Part shown: piece by piece, positions 11,551 through 21,974 of the stretch
Position numbering within the stretch: position 1 is the stretch's first letter
Layout: the number at the start of each line of letters is the position of its first letter
Assembly: GCA_004335835.1 (NCBI GenBank)
Contig: RWJK01001965.1
Span: 1 to 42,907 of the forward strand
Length of the DNA stretch: 42,907 nucleotides
DNA from: Scenedesmus sp. ARA3
Lineage: Eukaryota > Chlorophyta > Chlorophyceae > Sphaeropleales > Scenedesmaceae
Reading direction: 5' to 3'
Translations under genes and position numbers: made by a program
Notes under the pieces: generated by a model
Database searches by the model: none
Told to the model about the DNA's origin: nothing
The model's input: the letters and a program-made list of their open reading frames with translations, nothing else

Positions 11551-13105
11551 TTATTCCAGGATTGGGACCAGCACTGTATCAACAATGTGTGTCACAGCCT
11601 GCGCAGCAGAACACAGAAAGTGCAGCAGCAATGGCCACAGACAGCGTCACAAATAGTGCTGTATTGCAGGGGTGATGCATGGTGTGCCGCAGCTTCAGCT
11701 GTGCCAGCATGCCTGCACACTTGCCCTGCCCACCTGCCATGCAGTACTATTGTGTATGCTGGGCACGCCTCACTCACTCACCACACCACTAATCCATAGA
11801 GGAGCATGCAGCATTCTGCCAGTCATTGCCCTGATGAGGAGAGAGACAACAAGCGCATGCTGGCAAGTCATGCAATGGCAGCTGCAGCTGCTGCTGACGA
11901 AACACGACGTCATGATACTGCAGGCCGCACCAGTGGTGTGGTGATGCCGGTCAGCACGATGTTGCTGGTGCCCTGGCTGTTAGTCAGGCCGTTGAGATAG
12001 GTGACACTGCAGCAGCACAGAAAGACGTCACACTCTGATGTCAGAACGGCGCAGGCAGCACTGAAGCAGCAGCATCAATGGTAGCCAAAGCACACAGGTG
12101 ATAAATAGAGCTCTGGCAGCACTTTTGAGCTTGGGCTTCCATACACCGTCATCTGCTGTTGTGCCCAATTTGGGTATGCGGTCTGTTTGCTGTGCCTGAC
12201 GCACATTGCAGCTGTGAAAAAACAAATCTGTACGGCTCGTAACAGCTGTGGCGAGGCAGCTGTGGCGGTGTTCACGTGAGCTCCTGAGGTGTCAAAAGCC
12301 CGGTTGGTGTGTTGCTGAACAGCAGTCCGGGCATCCTCTCAATGAACGTCTTGCAGGGGTTGTACTGCGGCGCACAGCGGCCCACGACGCAAGCAGGCAG
12401 GTCAGTCAGAAGGGTGTTACAACTGCTGCAGGGTGACCTAGCGTTTTTGGGCTGGCAGCGCCCCTGCTGCAAGTTGTCATGATGCAGGTTCTGTTGGTTG
12501 GCGTGGTGATGTGCTGTGAGCCAACGCTGTGTACTTCTGCAACTGCTGCCGCTGTCACTAGCCGAGCGCTTGCGGGTTTCATCTTTTGTGCACAGCCTTG
12601 GGTTGCGGCGACAGACACTCCTGCCGTTACATCAACGCATATACTGCTAACAGCAGCTGCTGCACATGCTTCATTGCCCAGCGACCGGTGCCTTGCAGTC
12701 GGCTAACCTTCTTGTTCTTGGTGAAAGGGAAGTACTGCAGGGCAGCAGTAGATCAGTGGGCAGCCAGGCAATTAGATCAGTGTGCAAGCTGGCAGGCTAC
12801 TCCACACTGTGAGGATATCATCATCAACAAGCATGAATTACGCTGTCACAAGCCTTCATAACCTGGCTACCAATACTGTCCCCTCATATACCCCTTGAAA
12901 AGCCTGTCACGCAGCCACGTGAAGTCAACAAGGCAGCATGCAACAATCGCTTGCTCACCAGCAGATACTTTGGATCGTCGCCTAGTGCCGGGCAGACGTG
13001 GTAGGACAGCGCAGTGTACAGCTGATTGGTGGTGGGGGTGATGTTCAGGCTTGCAAAAATCCCTTGCAGCGTAGCAAAAGCCTGTATGCAGGAACACACC
13101 GAGAT

Positions 13106-13149
<44 letters not shown>

Positions 13150-13530
13150 CAAAGCGTGCCTGAAAGGTAGGTACCTGCAGTGAAGGCCCCGCAGCCCATG
13201 CTCTCGCTGCTGCTGTGCAGTTTGCAGTGCTGCAGGGCCGGCTTGCACATCATGCAGGGCATCAACTCTTACTCAGTCCACTGTGACTGCCCACCACACC
13301 CCCTGAACCCATCTTTTGTCACTGTGCAGTCAGCACGGTAGTACCGTACAGTGACTGCTGGTGCTGCGCACCACGCTGAGGATGGTGCCTGGCTCATCTC
13401 TTGCAGCTCACTGCCACGCCACAACCCCTGTGAAACAGGTCAAGCATCTACTGCAGCTGCAGCGGAGCCCTGCCACCCACCTTGCTGGTGGGACCAAGCA
13501 GGCTACCTGGCGCATTTGATGCACCTGGCT
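11551..13530 (-). CDS. 5'-incomplete FAS1 (fasciclin) paralogue
   Basis: Minus-strand exons match exons 7 to 12 of the gene at 3858-9445: about 13525-13481, 13081-12959, 12734-12708, 12364-12276, 12006-11931 and 11598-11551. All phases agree from the second of these to the stop. Exon lengths are the same or close (27 and 76 nt are identical), and 'SNIVLTGITTP' and 'FPFTKNKK' are conserved. The C-terminus is 'AVTHIVDTVLVPILE' and lacks the Ala-Pro tail. The first half (signal peptide and FAS1 domain 1) is absent. The sequence upstream of about 13530 loses similarity and runs into an assembly gap and a LINE copy. It may be a pseudogene, or a gene whose 5' part is lost in the gap. Identity to the neighbour points to local duplication. 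Confidence 0.65.
13108..13146. repeat. CAG microsatellite upstream of an exon acceptor in the incomplete fasciclin copy
   Basis: About 13 CAG units on the plus strand, CTG in gene sense, close upstream of the exon that starts at 13081. The same placement is seen in the paralogous intron 7 at 5763-5790. Confidence 0.93.
13361..13415 (-). repeat. Probable echo of the exon 7 donor side in the incomplete fasciclin copy
   Basis: The minus strand reads 'DEPGTILS' here, close to 'DRPGTILSPTSE' at the end of exon 7 in the complete paralogue, then diverges before a GTGCGC. It lies downstream of the likely true exon end at 13481, so it looks like a degenerate donor-side copy. Confidence 0.5.
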
Positions 13531-13680
13531 GTGCTTTAACTCTTTTGCGAAAACTAGGCATCAGCGGCAGGCCCCTAGCGTCCCTCATTAATAATTTACA
13601 CATACAAGCAGTAAAAGGCCTGACCAGCATCATCGGCACGCGACGCCACAGTGAACGCGCACAACACCAACACAAACTCC

Positions 13681-13730
13681 NNNNNNNNNNNNNNNNNNNN
13701 NNNNNNNNNNNNNNNNNNNNNNNNNNNNNN
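13681..13730. other. Assembly gap (50 N)
   Basis: Fifty undetermined bases, probably a placeholder of arbitrary size. It falls at the 5' edge of a LINE copy, so the missing sequence may include more of the element and the 5' exons of the adjacent fasciclin copy. Confidence 0.99.
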
Positions 13731-14384
13731 TTTTCTGACCTCAATATGTCTCGCCCCGAGAGCTGGTGCTCTGATTATGTGCAGTACACAGCTGGCTTGA
13801 ACAAGATGCACCTGTCATCTTTGATGCGCTTTCGTCTGGGATCTCATTATTTGCGTGTGGCTACTGGTAGATGGGAGCGTGTGGACAACTCGCCGCTGCC
13901 CAGGCAGCTGCGACTGTGCCATCGGTGTGCTGCTGGCCAAGTTGAAGACGAGTTTCACTTTGTGTTTGAATGTGAGGCATACGAGGCAGTTCGTGAGCGT
14001 CATTGGAAGCTTTTTGTCGATTTTGGTGGTTCTGATGGCCCAGGCAATGCCGTGAGCCCTGGTGGTCGTAGCATAATAATAATAGTCTTCTTGGTCGTAG
14101 CATGGCTGACTTTATGCAGCAGAGACAGAGCAGGGTTGCTGGCTTCATACATCACTGCTTTCTGGTTCGGGATAATCTTGAGACGATTGCTTTGCTTCCT
14201 GGCGAATCTAGTGCCTCAGAGACTGAGTACTCTGAGCTTGTGGAGGTCTCTGACACTTGATATCTGTCACCCCCCCCCCTTCTTTTGCAAGATTAGTTGG
14301 ACTCTTGCTGGACCCCATGAGCCTTGTATGGCTCCTTTGTGGGTGGGCCTGTGGCCCTACTTTGGTAACTGGTAACTGGTAACA
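13731..14384 (+). mobile_element. LINE retrotransposon fragment, copy 2
   Basis: Nearly identical to the copy at 8293-9040 from 'TTTTCTGACCTC' onward, including the CCHC zinc-binding group and the GGTAACT tail. It differs by an extra 29 bases after 'GGTCGTAGC' (around 14072-14100), which repeats part of the flanking sequence and breaks the reading frame. The poly-C patch also differs in length. The 5' end is hidden by the gap. High similarity implies a recently active family. Confidence 0.85.
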
Positions 14385-15552
14385 GTGCGCCACGCCAGGC
14401 CTGACGGTGAACAGCAAGGCAGTCAAGGCTTTGCTTTTTTTCAACGGCTGTTGCATTGGTTTGTTCACTGTTTTACTGTTGCACGCTCCCAGCGGGTGTC
14501 CTCCCACCGGTGAAATTTGCATCCCGGGCCCGGGGATCCTGGTCATCATTTAGCCGGGTATTGGACTGATTGGAGTACAAAATGGCACGCAAAGTGAATC
14601 GCATGGAGAACTGATGTGCTTACCGGGGAAGGAAGATTAGGAACATTTCATCGTTGTCACTAACACCGGAAGCAATACCGTATTGCTGTCGATTGCTGTT
14701 GTTGCAACAACAGAAAACTCATCAGCATGGTCGCAGCAAAGGTTATCGGTTTATAGCCTGAGCGATAACATGAGAAAGAAAAACAAAACCTCAGGACCAG
14801 CGTCCGGGTGACACCGCAACAGACACCAGCGGTGCGCAAAGGCTGCCACCAAAGAAGGCGCCTGCTTCACAACTTCTCATTTTGAAGATGATCATGCAGC
14901 CATATTGCACCGCGGGACACCAGGGCGCAGCAAGTATCACCAGTATTGTGACCACAAATAATGTTTATATATTATTATTAGTGCACCTGTGTTGGAGACA
15001 AATTACACTGCATCTCGCACACCCAAAGAATCACAGTGGCAACGGTCAGGATGTATGCGCAGCTGCTGCCTGTCCACTTGACGACCCCATATGTACATGC
15101 CGTGCAGCAACAAGCAGCCGGCAGAGACCTCTGTTGTGCTGGTGACAAAGCCGCTGCTCCCTGCACGGTTCTGTACTGTCTGAGCAGCACTCCCCATATG
15201 TACATGTTGTGTAGTGCAGCAAGCAGCCAATGTGGATCCAGCTGCAGAGCTCTGGAGCTCTGTTGCAGGCCTTCAGTAGCCAAACATGCCACAGTTGAAG
15301 CAGCCTGACTGCGGAGCCCTGCAGCATGGAAGCACAGCATCATAGCCAGGTTTATGTTTGGAATGAACAGCACTGTAGCATTGGTTCTGCAGCTGCAGTG
15401 CAATTCATGACATCACATGTGTACAGGGCGCAGCACAGCCTGCGGACGTGCAAGGACTTGATGCAACACATGCCTGGCTCATTGTGTCGTATACAAAAGC
15501 AAATGCCTCGCTTACACCTCTAAAGTCTGGCCAGCTGCTACATGCATGTGGC
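14385..15552. other. Intergenic region with a short tandem duplication
   Basis: No convincing exon was seen on either strand. Two related segments, about 15086-15118 and 15190-15228, both carry 'CCCATATGTACATG' followed by a GCAGC-rich stretch, about 104 bases apart. Confidence 0.5.
15512..15516 (-). terminator. Possible TGTAA polyadenylation signal of the 15553-19619 gene
   Basis: TGTAA, the usual poly(A) signal of chlorophyte algae, occurs 37 bases after the stop codon on the minus strand. The resulting 3' UTR would be unusually short, so this is tentative. Confidence 0.25.
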
Positions 15553-18500
15553 TCACATGTAAGGGTCCCAGCCTGCGCCCCAGTCATCTGCTGAGCCGTC
15601 CTGAGCTGCCCTCAGAGCCGACTTGATGTCCTGCTGGCGGAAGATGGTGGGGTAGCTGCAAGTGCATGGCAGAAGGCGCAGCAGCAAGAATGGCAGCTTA
15701 AAAAAGAGGGCAAGAGGATTGTGTTTTGTATAATCGTGACAAGCCAGCAACATGATGTCCTGCTGGCAAAGATGGTGGGGTAGCTGCAAGTGTATGGTAA
15801 CAGGCGCAGCAGCAAGAATCGCAGCTTAGAAAAGAGTGCAAGAGGCTTGTGTTGCATGCCATGCCAGCTACTTGATGGCGTCCGGCGGGAGATGACGGAG
15901 TAGCTGCAAGCCCATGGCAGAAGGCACAATAACTGGAACGGCAGCTCGCGGATGAGGATGAGGGGACAGTGTTTCACATCATCATGCCATGCCAGAAATG
16001 TGATGTCCTGCTGGTGGAAGATGGTGGGATAGCTGCAAGCGCACGGCAACAGGCGCAGCGGTGAAAAAAAGGCTAGGCCATACGACGGGTGCTCTCCACA
16101 ACTTATGGAAACTGTACAGCTGACACATGCTCAGCTGCGCGCTCACCCCTACTTCCAGATACATCTGTAACGCAACTCGTCTCCGGGCCCAGCTTTGCTT
16201 GAAATGCACAGTTACGCATCCACTGTAACCGGTGTCCAAAGCCGTTCTTTCACAACATAACACAATGGCAGACTCACCCCTGGTAGTATCCCATGGTGGC
16301 TTCATTGAAGGAGGGGTAGTTGGTGCCCACCCAGTTCTGCAGCAGGGCACGTGCCAGCAGCATGCGGCGGCCACTGGCAGGCGCAGGCTCTGCAATCTTT
16401 GCAGTCGAGCTTGCGGAGGCAGCTGCAGCGGGTGTCAGCAGACCGTCGACTCCGTGCAGGATGTTCTGCAAGCATCACAGCAAACACCAGCATTCAGAAG
16501 CAGTGCTTTGCAGTTTAGCCCAGCAATTTTGGTGAACCGGTAGGTATTTGTAAAGGACCGTACCAACATCAAGGGTCCATGAACCGCTGGCAAGCCAACA
16601 AACCACAGGCATGCCAGGGCGCGCTGCCCAGCCGTTTCCATAGCACAAGCAGAACACATTGGCTGTCTTGCCAGCAATTGGCTCCAGCAGTCACTATCAG
16701 TCCTTGAAAGCGACTGCCGTGGTTCGCTACCAAATTTATCATATTTCCTGCAAGCACTCCCTGCAGTGGCCCACCTTTCCAACGTAGATGTTGTAGATGT
16801 CGAGCTTTGCCTTGCTGCCGGACTCAGGCACCACAGCCACCAGTTGCACAGCCTCCTTGCCCTTGCGGGTCCACGGCTGAGGCAGCGTGCTGCACACGGA
16901 CACACAGGCAGCAACAGCAGTAGTGAGCCAAGCACGGTGATGCAAGTGTTAGTATGGGAAGGCCTTGCAACGGTATTCAATTGTTGCTGCACAGCCTCCT
17001 TGCCATTGCGGCTTCATGGCTGCCGAAGCGTGCTGCACGTGCACTGCTGTGCACACAATACAATACAAGCAGAAAGGCGTCAACAGCAGTAGTGAGCCTA
17101 GCATCCGATGCAAGCATCGATCATGGCTCGGGAAGGCAATGGTTGCTGCAATAACACAGGCTGTGCTGTACTGTGCAAGGCCAGCAAAGCAGCTGCCTGG
17201 ACGACGCTTTCATGAACAGCCTGCATGATCTGTTGGCTACCGCAACAGTCATTTGGCGCAGCGCACCTTGGCGTGTACTCCAGCTTCAACTTTTTGCCTG
17301 CCAGCTGAGTTGCCAGCTCGTTTGACTTTGCATTGGGCTGGGGAAACGACACCGCGGGGCTTGCAACGTGGTACTTGAGCGTGTCTGCTGCCTGCTGTGC
17401 ATTGAGGGCTGCAATTGCCTGCTGGCTCTTCTTGAAGGCCTCATTGTCTGCGGGCAGCAGCATGCAGATTGTGTTCGGGCAGCAGCATGTGGATGCCCCA
17501 CTTACATTTGAGGTTGATTGCTCAATCGAAACCGGCATTCAGGTATTATACGTCCCTCCGTGCACGCCATGCTTATTGTGTTCAGGCAGCAGCATGTGGA
17601 TTGTAAAGTTTGATATAGCTACTGGAGTTGATCTGAACCAACAGACGCCAGCGCCTATCTGCCAAGCCCAGATGTTCATCACGCACAGCGCTGTCCTGGT
17701 GTAACGTGTGCAACAAGATCTCCCACACAAAACATGTAACTGCGCTGGCTGTGCCCTGCAGCATGCATGCTGTACAAGACGCGAGCAATGTACACTAAAT
17801 ATGTGCCTGCAAGCAGCTCAAACAGCTCAAGCGACTCACTCGGCACAAAGAAGCTTGAGCCGCCAGACAGGTTGATGCCGCCGCCATGCTTGCGGTAGAA
17901 CTCGTAGGCTGCCTTCCACTGCGGGTAGTACTTGAGCGCACCCTCAATGTTTGGAAAGTATGCGCCTGCACGCCATACATGCACGGCAGCAGCATAATAA
18001 GTTGTTTGCGATGGATCTGTTTTGCTGCAGCTACTGCAGTGCAGCTTCTAATGCTGAGATGATTATGCGCCAGCACACCGCAACTTGACAAGTCGAGTCA
18101 AAGGCATGGCCCAGGCTATCTGCAGACCAAGGGTTAGATCCAGCATTCATGATGCATGTATGGCTGTGCCTTCCCAGTGACTGTAGTTGTTACACTTGAT
18201 TGCTTGCTATGCTGATATTGCTGGGCCGCATGCAATAGAGTGCATCCGGTGTAGGCGTTAAACTTCTGCTGCTACAAGACTCACATAAGTCCACTCACCG
18301 CTCATGAGCACGCTGTCAACAGGGATGACAGCCATCTTATTGACCATTGCAGGCTTGCCCAGCGTCACATTGTTACCCTGTGTGTCCTGCACCCAAGCCT
18401 TGTCCGTTTTTGGGTCACGGTACACCCTCCAGATATAACTGGCGTCACCTGCAGTGCAGCATGTAAGGCATGCCAGGGGTTGGCAGCTGCTGCTGCTGCT

Positions 18501-19619
18501 GCCGCAGTTGATACTCACAGCTGTCGTACAGTGAGAGTCCTGCAAGGGGTTCATCAATCTGTACAGACGCAAATGCGCACGGATTGGGACTGCAGCCCTG
18601 AGACTGCAGTACATTGACCTTAAACGCATTCGCTGCAGACCTTTCGCCGTCATACTAGTGCAACGCTGTGCGTTAGGTGCGCAGCATTCTGTACATGGCT
18701 GGACCAACATGTTTGCAGGGCAACACTGCATATCTCAAGCACCTACCGCTGATGCCCTTGGTGGATTTGGTGGTGCCGTGAGCGGGGATGTTTGCTGTGC
18801 TGTTGATCGCATACTGAGGCATAAAGTGGTAAGCCAGCAGCTGGTCAACCAAGCCAGGCCTTGCAAGCAGCTCCTTTTCAGTTAGGCCCATCTTCTTGGC
18901 AAAGTCAGCGATTGCCTTGTCAGACGGCACTAGCATGGTGCCGGTGATCTTGCTGTCGCCGATTGTCACGCCGAGAGATTTAAGCAGCTGCAGGAACTTG
19001 GTGTTGCCCGTCTTCTGCAGGTGCTGCTCGAATGTGGAGCCTGCATTTGCGGACACCTGCAGCAGTTGCAGGGCGTTGCAGGAGACAGAGACACAGGCAT
19101 TGAACAGCAGTTGATGCTGCTGGCGGTGAAAAAAGAAAGAAAAGAAAGCATTCAAAACAAGCACCGCAGCTGGTAAGGCACCGACGGGTGTGCAACGTCA
19201 GCCTGCATGCTGCTGCTGCCAGCCAGATTTGCGATGTCGCGTCACCCTTGCGGCTCAGTGGCAGCCACTGGCAGGCTGTGTCACTAGCAGCACACCACCA
19301 CTGCAAGTGCCCCGTCCTCCTTCTCGTGCATGCAAGTGCAATAAACAAGGAAGATTCCAGCACAGTGAAGTTGCGTTCATGCGTTCCTGCTACTCCGCAT
19401 GTTCACAGCATTGGCCTGCAGCTGCAGCTACACTGCTCAAGTGACTGCAGCTGCAGCTACAGCTGCCTGATGCTCTACTGCTCAGTGCCCATGCAGAGAG
19501 CTGCGTGCACTGCCGCTGGGTCAATGCGTTTCACAAAGTGCAAATAGACGTTTGTGTTGCTCTGAATGTACCTGGGATCCGAGCAATAGCGTCACGAAGA
19601 GGAGCGCTCGGAAAGCCAT
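15553..19619 (-). CDS. Secreted protein with two FAS1 (fasciclin) domains, complete 9-exon model
   Basis: Minus-strand exons: 19619-19572, 19056-18747, 18539-18519, 18448-18299, 17965-17840, 17447-17267, 16889-16775, 16465-16278 and 15655-15553. They total 1242 nt and 413 aa with consistent phase throughout. Exon 1 is a signal peptide (MAFRALLFVTLLLGSQ). FAS1 domain 1 holds 'KITGTMLVPSDKAIADF', 'LVDQLLAYHFMP' and 'MAVIPVDSVLM'. Domain 2 holds 'GGSSFFVPNNEAFKKS', 'AADTLKYHVASPAV' and 'NIYVGKNILHGVDGLLTP'. An Ala-rich linker and a C-terminal tail ending 'ADDWGAGWDPYM' follow. Exon 3 is only 21 nt. Like the other fasciclin genes here it probably acts outside the cell in adhesion or matrix; that is inferred from the family. 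It is more distant from the 3858-9445 gene than the copy at 11551-13530 is. Confidence 0.87.
15655..16049 (-). repeat. Array of three acceptor-side echoes of the last exon
   Basis: The real acceptor junction is at 15655. Further copies of 'GCAG' plus the exon's first roughly 25 bases begin at 15783, 15903 and 16032, spaced 128, 120 and 129 bases. All keep the GCAG acceptor. The copy at 16032 keeps the reading frame ('GYPTIFHQQDI') and stays open for well over 100 codons, while the copy at 15783 has a 1-base deletion after 'YPTIF'. Confidence 0.88.
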
Positions 19620-20701
19620 GGCGCTTAGGAGCAGACAGACAGCTGGCAGGTGCCGGGTTTGATAATAATTCCCAACAACTGCTGGTGATAGCTGTGCCGA
19701 TCCACAGTATGAACTGTCCGCGTTGATGTCCTTTCACTGTCGTTGCCCGTCAGCCTGCAGGCACGATTACCGGAATCCGTGAGACGTCCATGACCGTCTT
19801 TCACCGGCTTACACATATAAAAAGTATGTAAAAAGATTTACTGTCGGTAGTGTGCCACGCTACATGCACTGATGCTGATGATCGGGAGTAACCCTCAGGG
19901 TCGCACATTGCTTCCTGCAGGGGAGGACCAGCTGGACAAGCATGATGCAGCGTGAAGAAGCGGGTGACCAGGCCCGAGATATGTCCTTACGTAGGCTCTG
20001 AGTGCTTCAAGGTCATACAGGTTGTTGTTGTTCAAGTGATCTTGATGCGCTGTGCATGCTGGGTGACCAACGCGTGGTGACCGCGCCCAGTTTCATGGAT
20101 GTCCATGGTCTTTGTCGAGTGTCCATACCGCAAATTTCCACTCTGTTTCCTTCACCTGCTCTTAGTACTGTATATATGCTTTCACTGCCCCTGTATTGCT
20201 GACCGACATTCCCATATGCGAGTGCAACACGAGCCCAGCATGCCACTGGCAGCATCTGTCCTGCGGCAGGGCGGCTGGAAAGGGGATTGGGGTGCGGTGA
20301 TCACCCATGCACGGATGTTTGATGGACCAATCAGTGCAAAACTGCTGGCTTTGACGGCTTTGTCGAAGTCGAGTGGCCATACAGCAAAGGATGGGGGCTT
20401 GGGCGGTGCCTTGGCTGCACACTGCGGACAGCTCAGCAGCATGACAGTGTCACTGGGCATGAGAAGCTTGCTGAGGTTCTCCAAGGGTTCCCAAACAACA
20501 TGTTGCACCTCCACCAGGTTGTTCATAGCTGTGATGTGTTGGCAAACGGCATTCTTACAGTGACGTGGCCTCCAACCTCGAATCAAACACTACTCCTCCT
20601 ACACCCAGTGGCCCCAAACGAACTCCACGCCCTTGCTGCGACAGTCCTCGTTTGCCGTGTTCACAATCTTTCCAGCGTGTTAAGAGAACCAAACAGCAAC
20701 C
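19620..20701. promoter_or_regulatory. Divergent intergenic region between a fasciclin gene and the flavodiiron gene
   Basis: About 1.1 kb between two start codons that point away from each other, so it must hold both promoters and 5' UTRs. I see no certain TATA box or named element. Open frames on both strands around 20099-20586 overlap each other and look like chance. Confidence 0.5.
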
Positions 20702-21941
20702 ATGCTGGGCAAGACGTTGACCAACAAGCAGGCCTGCGTAGGCAGCAAGCCCGCAGGAGTCAAGATGGCGCCTGTGGCTCTGCGGGCGCCGAAGGTGAGC
20801 GCATTCACGTTATGTTGCGTTTTGCCTTCTTGTTGTGCGAGATCAGCTGGCGTGGCGTGACATCTCGTGATTGGAGTGTGCACTGCTTTCAACCGAAGCA
20901 CCCGGTGCAAGCTAAGCCCATTAGCAGCCAAATTCCTCCTTGTACACCTTGGCGCACTGATGAAACTCACGATTGACCTGCAGGTGGCACGGCAGTGCGT
21001 TGTCAGGGCCAGCATGAAGCCAGAGGCAGCAGGAGCAGCAGCGCGCGCTGTCTCCACTGCTGCAGCAGCAGTTGAGGCACCTGTGGAGTCTGCCAGCGCA
21101 GCAAAGCTGTCTCCAGTGGAGATGTGGAACGGCAACAAGCGGCTGCAGACGCAGGTGCTGCCACTGGCGCAGAACACTATTGCCATCCGCTCCCTTGACT
21201 ATGACAGGGACAGGTTTGACATTGAGTTCGGGTGAGTTGTGTTGGACACTGGATTTGATCCTGAATGGAGCTGCAGCGTAATTTCAAGGGGTTCGCCCTC
21301 TCCCGGCCTGCTGGTGCTAGACAGACCGGTGCTGCTCAGGCTCCGCAGTGCTGCGGGGGCAGGTGCTGCAGTGCTGCAGCATGCGCTTGTGCAAAAACGG
21401 GCTGTGCATAGAACACTAGGCAATGCGCAGCCTTACAGCATGTCATTCAGCGCGCAGTTGTAAGGGTTGCAAGCCCAGCAGCAGCACTCAGGTAGCCCGT
21501 GCTGCAGGTGGCGAGCCAAACAATCAAGCATACTTGCTTCCGGCAACTCAGCAGTGCTGGCTGCAGCAACAGGGGTGGTGCTACTCTGGCGCAGCAGCAA
21601 GGTTGTTCCGCTGTCGTGCCGCGCCACTTGACAACAGCTCTTGCACACATTGCCTGAAGCTGCAGTGGTACAGGAGCATGCAGTAACTGCCAGCATTGTT
21701 GCAGGAGAGCTATTTTGGCAGTTGCCTGCAGCTATGGCGCGTGTTGTGTGATAGCTGGCATTTCTGGTCAGTCTAACAATGCTGCAGATGTTGTGCACAC
21801 CCGGTTGAAGAATAACAGTATAGCGCACGTCTCGCACCAAGCAAGGCACAAGAACAGCAAGTGCTGTTGAGCAAGTGTCGACGTGCGTACACTCACCGGT
21901 ATTGTTGCAATGACTGCTACTGCTGCCCTTCTTGCTGCTGC

Positions 21942-21974
<33 letters not shown>

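Noticed and set aside
13530..13680. Plus-strand frame reading through into the LINE copy ('LLRKLGISGRPLASL')
   Set aside because: It vaguely resembles a reverse-transcriptase segment, but the join crosses 50 undetermined bases, so continuity with the LINE cannot be shown.
14515..14545. Stretch resembling a cloning polylinker (adjacent SmaI, ApaI and BamHI-like sites)
   Set aside because: GC-rich algal DNA yields such strings by chance and no vector backbone is present.
15655..16049. CRISPR-like array (regular spacing of about 125 bases)
   Set aside because: The repeated part is an exon-junction copy in a eukaryotic gene, the copies are degenerate, and there are no unique-spacer/identical-repeat units.
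20162..20586. Minus-strand open frame of about 134 codons in the divergent region
   Set aside because: It overlaps a plus-strand frame of similar length, resembles no known family and has no splice-consistent partner; treated as chance.
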